A stretch of 64,000 bases of DNA from Streptomyces sp. NBC_01214 (GTDB lineage Bacteria > Actinomycetota > Actinomycetes > Streptomycetales > Streptomycetaceae), in NCBI RefSeq assembly GCF_026340975.1, contig NZ_JAPEOS010000002.1, positions 266,501 through 330,500 of the forward strand, given 5' to 3'. This document shows, piece after piece, positions 18,248-25,638 of this stretch. Below the pieces are notes generated by a model, which searched no databases, was not told the DNA's origin, and worked only from the letters and a program-made list of their open reading frames with translations. The position numbers and the translations under genes were made by a program. Position 1 is the stretch's first letter. Every line of letters begins with the position of its first letter.

Positions 18248-19018
18248 TCAGAGGGAGCGGCGCAGCAGGCCGCTCATGGTGATCCGGTCGCCGCGGAAGC
18301 GGATGAACTCCAGGTCCACGGGCCGGCCGTCGCCCAGGTGGGTGAGGCGCTCCAGCATCAGGACGGCGGCCCCGCGCGGGGCCTGGAGGACGGCGGCGGA
18401 GTGCGCGTCGGCGTTGACGGCCTCGAGGGTGATCTCGGCGTGCCCGAGCGGCTGCCCGGTCAGCTGCTCCAGGAGCCGGAAGACGTCGGTGTTCTCCAGG
18501 TCGCAGCCGAGCAGTTCGGCGCCGATGTCCATCGGGACGTAGGTGAGGTCGAGGGAGAGCGGCAGCCCGTTCAGGCGTCGCAGCCGTTCGATGTAGAGCA
18601 CGTCGGCGTGCTCGGGCAGGCCGAGCCGGCCGGCGACCGGGGCGGGGGCGCGGACGGGGCCGACGGTGCGGACCTCGTTGGTCACCCGGCCGTGCTCGTT
18701 CAGGGTCTCGGCCAGGCCTTGCAGGCGGTCCAGGCCGTGCGGGTACTTCTCGCAGACCACGACGGTGCCCACGCCCGGGCGGCGCTCCACGAGCCGCTCG
18801 CCGCGCAGCAGGTCGAGGGCCTGGCGGACGGTGTTGCGACCGGCGCCGTAGGAGTCGGCGAGTTCTCCCTCCAGGGGGAGGACCCCGTCGGGGTAGCCGC
18901 CCACCAGGATCTGGTGGCGCAGGAGGTCGGCGAGCTGCCGCGCCTGGTCCGCGCGCAGTCGGCGCCGGCGCGCGGCGGCGACCGGGACGGTGTGTGCGGC
19001 GGTTCGTTCGGCTGGCAT
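18248..19018 (-). CDS. GntR/HutC-family transcriptional regulator
   Basis: This is a 256-residue regulator. Residues about 20-90 form the GntR winged helix-turn-helix (LPLEGELADSYGAGRNTVRQALDLLRGERLVERRPGVGTVV), and residues about 110-250 form a UTRA effector-binding domain (RLGLPEHADVLYIERLRRLNGLPLSLDLTYVP and ending RFRGDRITMSGLLRRSL). It lies 52 bases upstream of the ferredoxin gene on the same strand and is the obvious candidate regulator of the transporter/flavoprotein operon. A candidate operator lies 30-57 bases upstream of its own start. The effector is not predictable. Confidence 0.93.
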   Translation of the reverse strand: MPAERTAAHTVPVAAARRRRLRADQARQLADLLRHQILVGGYPDGVLPLEGELADSYGAGRNTVRQALDLLRGERLVERRPGVGTVVVCEKYPHGLDRLQGLAETLNEHGRVTNEVRTVGPVRAPAPVAGRLGLPEHADVLYIERLRRLNGLPLSLDLTYVPMDIGAELLGCDLENTDVFRLLEQLTGQPLGHAEITLEAVNADAHSAAVLQAPRGAAVLMLERLTHLGDGRPVDLEFIRFRGDRITMSGLLRRSL

Positions 19019-19047
19019 GGCAGGGAACGTACCGGCGGCTCGGCGCC

Positions 19048-19075
19048 GGTGGTGTTGCCGCAGTGTTGCGCCACC
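19048..19075. promoter_or_regulatory. Candidate operator upstream of the GntR gene
   Basis: Outer arms GGTGG and CCACC enclose two direct copies of TGTTGC (19053 and 19064) spaced 11 bp, one helical turn. It is located 30-57 bases before the regulator start. Inferred only. Confidence 0.35.
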
Positions 19076-19111
19076 TGACGGCGCTTCCGCAGGGCTCTGA
19101 GCTGCGGTTTC

Positions 19112-19143
19112 GGCGGGGTGGCGGAAGGATCCGCCACCCCGCC
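19112..19143 (-). terminator. Terminator of fumarylacetoacetase gene
   Basis: A perfect 16-bp inverted repeat (arms beginning GGCGGGGTGGCGGA) starts 14 bases after the fahA stop on the minus strand, between fahA and the GntR gene. Confidence 0.75.
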
Positions 19144-19157
19144 GACCGAAGGGTGGA

Positions 19158-20381
19158 CTAGCGGGCGCCCACGATGCGGCCGGTGACCTCGCCGAGGCCG
19201 ACGCGCGTGCCGTCCGGGCCGGGGGCCCAGGCGGTGAGGGTGACGGTGTCCCCGTCCTCCAGGAAGGTGCGCTTGCCGTCGGTGAGCTCGATGGCGTCGC
19301 GGCCGTTCCAGGTGAGCTCCAGCAGCGAGCCGCGCTGGCCGACCTCGGGACCGCTGACGGTGCCGGAGCCGAAGACGTCGCCGGTGCGCAGGGAGGCGCC
19401 GTTGACGGTCATGTGGGCGAGCTGCTGGGCGGCCGTCCAGTACATGGTGGCGAAGGGCGGCTGCGCCACTTCCTGGCCGTTGATGGAGACGGTGATGCGC
19501 AGGTCGAAGCCGCCGGGGCGGTCGAGGTCGGCGTCGTCCAGGTAGGGCTGGAGCGGGAAGTCGCGGGCGGGCGGGGCGACGCGCGCCGCGTCGAGGGCCT
19601 CCAGCGGGGTGACCCAGGCGGAGACGGACGTGGCGAAGGACTTGCCGAGGAACGGGCCGAGCGGCACGTACTCCCAGGCCTGGATGTCGCGCGCCGACCA
19701 GTCGTTGAGCAGGAACAGCCCGAAGACGTGCTCCTCGAAGTCGCCCAGCGCCACCGGGCGGCCCAGCTCGGAGGGGGTGCCGACGACGAAGCCGACCTCG
19801 GCCTCGATGTCGAGCTTGACGGAGGGGCCGAAGACGGGCGCCGGGTCGGTGGGCGCCTTGCGCTGGCCGCTGGGGCGCACGACGTCGGTGCCGGAGACCA
19901 CGATCGTGCCGGAGCGGCCGTGGTAGCCGATGGGCAGGTGCTTCCAGTTGGGCGTCAGCGCGTCGCCGTCCGGGCGGAACATCTTCCCGACGTTGGTGGC
20001 GTGGTGCTCGCTCGCGTAGAAGTCGACGTAGTCGGCGACCTCGTACGGAAGGTGCAGGGTGACCTCGTCGAGCGGTACCAGGTGCGGCTCGACGGTGGGG
20101 CGGTGGCCGGGGTCGGTCACCCAGGCGGTCAGCGCGCGGCGCACGTCGCGCCAGGCGGTGTGGCCGGCGCCCAGCAGCGGGTTGAGGGAGTCCCGTCCGA
20201 GCAGGCCCGCGAACGGGGAGCCGAGCGCGGCCGCGGCCGCCCCCGCGTCGAGGACGAATCCGCCGATGCGCACGCCGACCCGTCGCCGGTCGTCCGCGGC
20301 GGTCGAGAAGACGCCGTAGGGGAGGTTGTGCGGCCCGAACGGGTCGCCCTCGGGGACATCGAGGGGGCTCTGCTGGGGCAT
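19158..20381 (-). CDS. fahA: Fumarylacetoacetase
   Basis: This 407-residue enzyme hydrolyses fumarylacetoacetate to fumarate and acetoacetate, the last step of tyrosine/homogentisate degradation. Seen are the N-terminal domain (NLPYGVFSTAADDRRRVGVRIGG) and the catalytic metal-binding part: DYVDFYASEHHATNVGKMFRP, WKHLPIGYHGRSGTIVVSG, LDIEAEVGFVVG and LLNDWSARDIQAWEYVPLGPFLGKSFATSVS. The length matches the family. ATG at 20381 is the first start after a 339-bp divergent region. The gene is monocistronic here, with no other tyrosine degradation gene in the window. Confidence 0.96.
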   Translation of the reverse strand: MPQQSPLDVPEGDPFGPHNLPYGVFSTAADDRRRVGVRIGGFVLDAGAAAAALGSPFAGLLGRDSLNPLLGAGHTAWRDVRRALTAWVTDPGHRPTVEPHLVPLDEVTLHLPYEVADYVDFYASEHHATNVGKMFRPDGDALTPNWKHLPIGYHGRSGTIVVSGTDVVRPSGQRKAPTDPAPVFGPSVKLDIEAEVGFVVGTPSELGRPVALGDFEEHVFGLFLLNDWSARDIQAWEYVPLGPFLGKSFATSVSAWVTPLEALDAARVAPPARDFPLQPYLDDADLDRPGGFDLRITVSINGQEVAQPPFATMYWTAAQQLAHMTVNGASLRTGDVFGSGTVSGPEVGQRGSLLELTWNGRDAIELTDGKRTFLEDGDTVTLTAWAPGPDGTRVGLGEVTGRIVGAR

Positions 20382-20720
20382 GGGGTACTGCCTCGCTTTC
20401 GACGCGGTCCGGGGGTGTCCCGGTAGACACGGTGCGGGACACGCTACTCAGGATCCCGCAGGAACGCGCGGGTACCCGGTCGGAGATGAAACACATCCCG
20501 GGACGACGCCTGTGGTCAGGTATCCACAGTTCCGGTCATATCTGATCTTTTGGTGCGTGCGGTCGATCGAGGGCTCTACGGTCGGGGTTGTGTACTTCCC
20601 TGCCCCGCCCCTGCACCGCTCGACGCGGGAGCGCATCAAAGTGACGGATGGGACGTGGGGGAGGCCGGATTCCTGCTCTATTTGTAGGACTTGTCCAAAG
20701 GGGTCCGTATCCTAGGCGTC
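20382..20720. other. Divergent intergenic region, fahA / HAD phosphatase
   Basis: This is 339 bp without a convincing gene; short ORFs on both strands lack Streptomyces codon bias and ribosome-binding sites. It must hold the fahA promoter (minus) and the phosphatase promoter (plus). A stretch near 20515-20555 is AT-richer than its surroundings, but no clear -35/-10 pair for fahA is evident. Confidence 0.6.
20708..20713 (+). promoter_or_regulatory. Candidate -10 box for a leaderless HAD transcript
   Basis: TATCCT lies seven bases before the GTG at 20721, the spacing expected if transcription starts at the start codon. A weak TTGTAG is 20 bases upstream, slightly too far for a good -35. No ribosome-binding site precedes the GTG. 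Confidence 0.35.
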
Positions 20721-21539
20721 GTGACTTCCGCCCCGCCCCCGGCCCTTCCCTACGCCTTGATCGCCACGGACCTGGACGGGACTCTGCTGCAAGCCGGGGA
20801 CACCGTCTCCGCCCGTTCCTACGAGGCGCTCGCGACGGCGCGCGCGGCAGGCGCCCAGCACATCATCGTCACCGGACGCCCCGTTCCCCAGGTCCGACAC
20901 GTCCTGGACCGGCTCGGCTACACGGGGCTCGCGGTGTGCGGGCAGGGCGCGCAGGTGTACGACGCGGCGCGCGGGCGCCTGCTGCGCTCCGTGTCCATGG
21001 ACCGGGAGCTGGCCGAGGTGGCCCTCGGCAAGATCGAGGCGGAGGTCGGCGAGGTCTACGCGGCGGTCAACCAGGAGGGCCTGGACGCGGAGATGCTGAT
21101 AGGGCCGGGCTACCGGATGTGGCACCCCCACCTGCCGACGGTCCGCGTCCCGCGGCGCTGCGACCTGTGGTCGGCGCCGATCAACAAGGTGCTGCTCCAG
21201 CACCCGGAGCTGGACGACGACGAACTGACACGAGTGGCGCGGTCGGTGGTCGGCCACCTGGTGAACGTCACGATGGCGGGCGAGCACACGGTGGAACTCC
21301 AGCCGCCGGGCATCGACAAGGCCAGCGGACTCGCGCGGGCTGCGGACGTCCTCGGCGTCTGCCCGTCCCGGACGATCGCCTTCGGGGACATGCCGAACGA
21401 CATTCCGATGTTCGCGTGGGCGGCCCACGGGGTGGCGATGGCGAACGCGCACCGCGAGCTGGTGGCCGTCGCGGACGAGCTGACGCTGTCCAACGAGGAC
21501 GACGGCATCGCGGTGGTCCTGGAACGGCTGTTCGGCTAG
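20721..21539 (+). CDS. HAD-superfamily Cof-type phosphatase
   Basis: This 272-residue soluble hydrolase of the Cof/YidA group (HAD subfamily IIB) has motif I TDLDGTLL with the nucleophile at D17. The motif II Thr is in IVTGRP, the motif III Lys in GIDKASGL and the motif IV acidic residues in IAFGDMPNDIPMF. Members dephosphorylate small sugar phosphates or cofactors; the substrate cannot be inferred. The start is set at GTG 20721 rather than TTG 20691, because the latter adds a non-conserved decapeptide and lies upstream of a plausible -10 box. It converges on the S15-type hydrolase gene; a long hairpin separates them. Confidence 0.9.
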   Translation: MTSAPPPALPYALIATDLDGTLLQAGDTVSARSYEALATARAAGAQHIIVTGRPVPQVRHVLDRLGYTGLAVCGQGAQVYDAARGRLLRSVSMDRELAEVALGKIEAEVGEVYAAVNQEGLDAEMLIGPGYRMWHPHLPTVRVPRRCDLWSAPINKVLLQHPELDDDELTRVARSVVGHLVNVTMAGEHTVELQPPGIDKASGLARAADVLGVCPSRTIAFGDMPNDIPMFAWAAHGVAMANAHRELVAVADELTLSNEDDGIAVVLERLFG

Positions 21540-21608
21540 CACGGGGCCGCTGCGCGGAGCCTCTCCCCGCCCCGCCCTTTCTCCGTTTCCCGGGCTCTGC
21601 CCGGACCC

Positions 21609-21663
21609 GCGCCTCAAACGCCGGCGAGGCTGGTTCTTTCAGCCTCGCCGGCGTTTGAGGCGC
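21609..21663. terminator. 24-bp perfect inverted repeat (bidirectional terminator / dispersed element)
   Basis: Two 24-bp perfectly complementary arms (core CAGCCTCGCCGGCGTTTGAG) enclose a 7-base loop, between two convergent genes. The same arm sequence recurs once per unit in the 111-bp repeats at 35960, 36071 and 36182. Confidence 0.8.
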
Positions 21664-21710
21664 GGGGGTGCGGGGGCGGAGCCCCCGGAAGCGGCGCCGC
21701 ACCGGACGGC

Positions 21711-23714
21711 TCAGCCCGCCGCGCGCGGCAGCCGGCGTTCCCACGTCCGGTGGAAGACCACCTCGTCCCCCTCCCTGCACACCACCTCGTTCGACGTCAG
21801 GAAACCGCCCTCGTCGCAGGAGATCTCCGACCGGGTCTCCACCCTCGCGTCCCAGCCCAGTTCCGGCCGGTGGAGCCGGATCCGCCACCGCGACCGCGCC
21901 CGCGCCGACAGCGCGTCCGCGTCCTGGATCTCGTACACCTCCTCCGCGTCCTCGCCGTACTCCAGGCCGTCCGGGTACACCCGGGTGCCCCCGTACCGCG
22001 GGTCCACCTCCAGCCGCCACGTCCCGCGCGCGACGTCCCGCACGACCAGTCGTTCCGGGCGCGGTTCGTCCAGCGTCGCGGGGAAGACCACACCCAGCGG
22101 CTCCGCCTGCTCCGGGGCCTCGAAGACGATCCCGCCGTCCGACGCGGAGCCCGCCCGCACCGGCAGGGTCAGCGCGCTGCCCGCCGGGTCCAGGGTCCAG
22201 CCGGCCTCCGACCCGGCCCGCGGCCAGATCCACGGCCAGTACGCGGACGACACGGCGAGCCGGATCCGGTGCCCCGGCGCGAAGGCGTGGCCGATGCCGT
22301 TCAGCTCGAAGGCGACGTCCTCGTACGCGCCCACCGGCCAGGGCAGCGCCCGGTCACGGCCCCGACGGGCCGAGAGGTTCAGCGCGCCCCGCGTGACCAG
22401 CGTCGAGGAGCCGTCCGGGGCCACGTCGCACAGCCGGGCGACCACCTGCCCGTACGGCACGTCGAGCCGCAGCCGCAGGGTGACCGACGGCCGCCCCAGG
22501 ATCTCCACCGGCTCCTCGCGCCCCACCGGGAACTCGAAGCAGGCCGACTTCGCGTCCTCCTCCCGCTGGTCCGGCGGCAGGTCGGCGTCGTTGCCGAAGG
22601 GGAAGAACCGGCCCGCGTCCAGACCGGTGTGCTGCGGGGAGGCCACCTCCACCGGCGCGCCCTGGAACACGTACGGGACGGGGATGACGGACGCCGACGG
22701 CCAGGACTTCTCGCCGACCCAACGGCCCGGGAGCTCTTCGTACACCGTCGCCGGCGGGTGCGAGTCGCTGATCCAGCTGCGCAGCAGCGGCTCCTCCATC
22801 ACCCCGTTGTCCGCACCCTTCAGCCAGTGGTCCCACCAGCGCAGGGTCTCCTGGAGGAAGCCGATGGCCGGCCCCGGCGGCAGGCCGCGGTCCGGGTACT
22901 GGTGCGACCAGGGGCCGATCAGCCCCCGCACGCGGGCCGGCGGCAGGTGCTCGACCAGCCGCAGCACGGTGTCCCGGTACGGGTCGTGCCAGCCGCCGAC
23001 CGCGAGCACGGCCGCGCCGATGGCCGTGTAGTCCTCGCAGACGCTGCCGCGGCGCCAGTAGGCGTCGCGCGTCTGGTGGGAGAGCCAGGTGTGGACGAGC
23101 GGCTCCACCGCCTCCAGCCGCTCCAGCCACTGCCGGCGCCAGTCGTCGCCGACGAACTGCGGGTCCGGCGGCCGGGAGGCGAAGGCCAGCATGGTCGCCG
23201 CCCACGCGTGCATGTCCACGGCGAGCACCGAGCCGCCCATGTAGTGGACGTCGTTGTCGTACCGGTCGTCCGTCGAGCAGACGGTGACGACCGCCTTCAG
23301 CGGCTCGGGGGCCAGCGCCGCGATCTGGAGCGAGTTGAACCCGCCCCACGAGATCCCGAACATCCCCACCGAACCCGTGCACCACGGCTGCGCCGCCAGC
23401 CACTCCACCACCGCCACGCCGTCGGCCAGCTCGCGGGCGTCGTACTCGTCTCCCGGCGAGCCCCCGCTACAGCCGTGCCCGCGCACGTCCACCCGTACGG
23501 AGGCGTAGCCGTGCCCCGCGTACCAGGGGTGGCGCTGCCGGTCGCGCGGCGAGGTCCAGTCGGTGAGCCGGTACGGGAGGTACTCCAGCAGGGCCGGAAC
23601 CGGCTCGTCCGTCACCGGGCGCCAGATCCGCGCGTACAGCTCGACACCGTCGGGCAGCGGGATCCGGACATCCTCGTGGGTGGTGCCGTACGGGAAGTCG
23701 GTACGGATGATCAT
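21711..23714 (-). CDS. CocE/NonD-family serine hydrolase (peptidase S15)
   Basis: This 667-residue alpha/beta hydrolase of the CocE/X-Pro dipeptidyl-peptidase family has its nucleophile serine in GISWGG (near residue 146), the oxyanion/aromatic motif in YLPYRLTDW, and DVRGHGCSGG before it. The catalytic Asp and His candidates are in GGWHDPYRD and IGPWSHQYPD. Residues about 400-667 form the jelly-roll domain (LRLDVPYGQVVARLCDVAPDGSS). It has no signal peptide, so it is probably cytoplasmic. Substrates could be acyl esters, amides or peptides with an N-terminal X-Pro. It is a single gene, divergent from nothing and convergent with the HAD gene. Confidence 0.9.
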   Translation of the reverse strand: MIIRTDFPYGTTHEDVRIPLPDGVELYARIWRPVTDEPVPALLEYLPYRLTDWTSPRDRQRHPWYAGHGYASVRVDVRGHGCSGGSPGDEYDARELADGVAVVEWLAAQPWCTGSVGMFGISWGGFNSLQIAALAPEPLKAVVTVCSTDDRYDNDVHYMGGSVLAVDMHAWAATMLAFASRPPDPQFVGDDWRRQWLERLEAVEPLVHTWLSHQTRDAYWRRGSVCEDYTAIGAAVLAVGGWHDPYRDTVLRLVEHLPPARVRGLIGPWSHQYPDRGLPPGPAIGFLQETLRWWDHWLKGADNGVMEEPLLRSWISDSHPPATVYEELPGRWVGEKSWPSASVIPVPYVFQGAPVEVASPQHTGLDAGRFFPFGNDADLPPDQREEDAKSACFEFPVGREEPVEILGRPSVTLRLRLDVPYGQVVARLCDVAPDGSSTLVTRGALNLSARRGRDRALPWPVGAYEDVAFELNGIGHAFAPGHRIRLAVSSAYWPWIWPRAGSEAGWTLDPAGSALTLPVRAGSASDGGIVFEAPEQAEPLGVVFPATLDEPRPERLVVRDVARGTWRLEVDPRYGGTRVYPDGLEYGEDAEEVYEIQDADALSARARSRWRIRLHRPELGWDARVETRSEISCDEGGFLTSNEVVCREGDEVVFHRTWERRLPRAAG

Positions 23715-23731
23715 CTGGTCTCAGCCGCCAA

Positions 23732-23764
23732 TCGCCTCGGATCGTTCGCCTCGGATCGTTCGCC
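23732..23764. repeat. 14-bp direct repeat upstream of the S15 hydrolase gene
   Basis: TCGCCTCGGATCGT occurs twice head to tail and is followed by the first five bases of a third copy. It lies 18-50 bases before the hydrolase start, in its likely promoter. Confidence 0.7.
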
Positions 23765-23775
23765 CCGACCCGGCC

Positions 23776-24204
23776 TCAGTGGAGGGGGTGCATCGTGCGC
23801 GGCAGCCACGGCGCCATCGCCGTCACGGCCGGGCCGGCCGTGGTCAACCGTCCGATGACGGCCAGAAGGGTGGTGGGCGCGGCGCACGCGAGACAGCCGC
23901 CGACGACCCGCCGCACGGTGCGCCGCATCGCGTCGGAGACGAGGTAGACCATGGTCCCGTAGGCCGCCGAGACGGAGGCCGCGGTGCCCGGATCCATCCC
24001 CAGGCCGCCGTTCGCCACGGTGTCCGCGAAACAGAGGACGAGGACGGCCTGCATGCCCAGGAACGAGAAACGCTCCCGGACCTCCGGTCCGGAGAGCGCG
24101 GCCGGTCCCCGGGGACGGCCGGGGAAGGCGTGGTCGTCCCGGGGCGGCGGCCGGTCGGCCGCCGGATCCGCGGGCTCGCCCCTATTGGTTGCAGTTCTGG
24201 GCAA
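23776..24204 (-). pseudogene. Remnant of a POT-family peptide transporter
   Basis: A 142-codon open frame contains, near residues 30-90, a run clearly like the first two helices of POT/PTR peptide transporters: RPRGPAALSGPEVRERFSFLGMQAVLVL, then GLGMDPGTAASVSAAYGTMVYL. The usual motif is HPRGLATLF.TEMWERFS..GMRALLVL. Family members are 450-500 residues with 12-14 helices; here the homology ends after about 60 residues and the rest is unrelated basic/hydrophobic sequence. No ribosome-binding site is found, and only a TTG could begin it. Together these indicate an internal deletion and decay. The remaining bases of the 691-bp gap (23715-24405) hold no other gene that I can support. Confidence 0.6.
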
Positions 24205-24405
24205 AACGCATTCTCCGGTTGTTTCGTCTTCTCCCGAACATACCGGTGCTCATCGGACAGTGCGCGGATGGCGGCCGGGTGGTGGCCGGGAAGGCGCTCT
24301 CGGTGATCGAAAACAGACCCGATACGCTGGCTTGAGTGATGGCAGCGACACATCGACAATCCATGTGATCGTCAGCGTGATCGTCAGCAGACAGGAGTAC
24401 CCCTC

Positions 24406-25416
24406 GTGACCGTCGTCGGGCCGTTCGGACTGAGCGTGCGGGACCAGGCTCTTGAGACCGATGTCCAGGCCGGACTGGCCGCCGTCGAGGCGGGTCTGCT
24501 GGAAGCCACCAAGAGCGAAGTCCCCTTCATCACCGAGGCCGCACAGCACCTGGTCCGGGCCGGAGGCAAGCGGTTCCGGCCGCTGCTGGTGATGCTGGCG
24601 TCCCGCTTCGGCGATCCCTACGCGCCCGGCATCGTGCCGTCCGCCGTCGTGGTCGAGCTCACGCACCTGGCGACGCTCTACCACGACGACGTCATGGACG
24701 AGGCGGACGTCCGCCGCGGGGTGGAGAGCGCCAACGCCCGCTGGGGCAACTCGGTGGCGGTCCTCACGGGTGACTTCCTGTTCGCCCGCGCCTCGCACAT
24801 CCTGGCCGACCTCGGGCCGGAAGCCGTACGCATCCAGGCCGAGGCCTTCGAGCGGCTGGTGACGGGCCAGATCCTGGAGACGGCCGGCCCGCGCGACGGC
24901 CGCGACCCCGTCGCCCACTACCTCGACGTCATCGCCGGCAAGACCGGCTCGCTGATCGCGGTCTCCGGCCGCTTCGGCGCGCTCATGTCCGGCGCCGACG
25001 AGTCGGTCGTCGACATCCTGACCCAGTACGGCGAGCGGCTCGGCACCGCCTTCCAGCTCGCCGACGACGTGCTCGACATCGCCTCCGACGCGCACGAGTC
25101 CGGCAAGACCCCGGGCACCGACCTGCGCGAGGGCATCCCGACGCTGCCCGTGCTGCGGCTGCGCGAGATGGCCGCCCGGGGCGGCGACCCGGCGGACCTG
25201 GAGCTCGTGAGCCTCCTGGACGGCGACCTGACGGACGACGCCCGCCACGCCGAGGTGCTCACCCGGCTGCGGGCGCACCCCGCCCTGGAGCGGGCCCGCC
25301 GCGACACCATCCAGTACGCGCAGGACGCGCGGGCCATGCTGGCCCCGCTGCCGGAGTGCTTCGCCAAGTCGGCGCTCGAAGAGCTCTGCGACGCGGTGGT
25401 GCACCGCGCCGGGTAA
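24406..25416 (+). CDS. Polyprenyl (heptaprenyl-type) diphosphate synthase
   Basis: This 336-residue trans-prenyltransferase has the first Asp-rich motif DDVMD at D94-D98 and the second in FQLADDVLDI, with GGKRFRPLLVML before them. It condenses isopentenyl diphosphate with allylic diphosphates to make long isoprenoid chains; in Streptomyces the enzyme at this location is expected to supply the menaquinone side chain, which fits the flanking respiratory genes. The GTG start at 24406 is the start nearest the family N-terminus. A stem-loop terminator follows at 25435. Chain length cannot be read with confidence from the sequence. Confidence 0.92.
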   Translation: MTVVGPFGLSVRDQALETDVQAGLAAVEAGLLEATKSEVPFITEAAQHLVRAGGKRFRPLLVMLASRFGDPYAPGIVPSAVVVELTHLATLYHDDVMDEADVRRGVESANARWGNSVAVLTGDFLFARASHILADLGPEAVRIQAEAFERLVTGQILETAGPRDGRDPVAHYLDVIAGKTGSLIAVSGRFGALMSGADESVVDILTQYGERLGTAFQLADDVLDIASDAHESGKTPGTDLREGIPTLPVLRLREMAARGGDPADLELVSLLDGDLTDDARHAEVLTRLRAHPALERARRDTIQYAQDARAMLAPLPECFAKSALEELCDAVVHRAG

Positions 25417-25434
25417 CGGCCACGACTGCGGAAC

Positions 25435-25481
25435 GGGCCCTTCCGCCCCGGCGACCCCTACGGGTCGGGGGAGGAGGGCCC
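25435..25481 (+). terminator. Terminator of polyprenyl synthase gene
   Basis: Outer arms GGGCCC/GGGCCC enclose an inner perfect stem CGACCC-CTAC-GGGTCG, starting 18 bases after the stop. Confidence 0.7.
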
Positions 25482-25638
25482 TTTCCATGTCATCCCACGG
25501 GCGTACGTCGAGTTGCGTCCGGGGGCTGACGCCCCAGGGCCGCCGATTTGGTCAGATGGAGTCATCAAACCCCACCAGATCGGGTGAGCGCGGCGACACG
25601 GTGGTCACCGCAGTCGACACAGAGGGCAGGGCACTGAC

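Noticed and set aside
20691..20720. TTG at 20691 as the start of the HAD phosphatase
   Set aside because: It would lie upstream of the TATCCT box that suits the GTG at 20721, and the added residues are not family-like.
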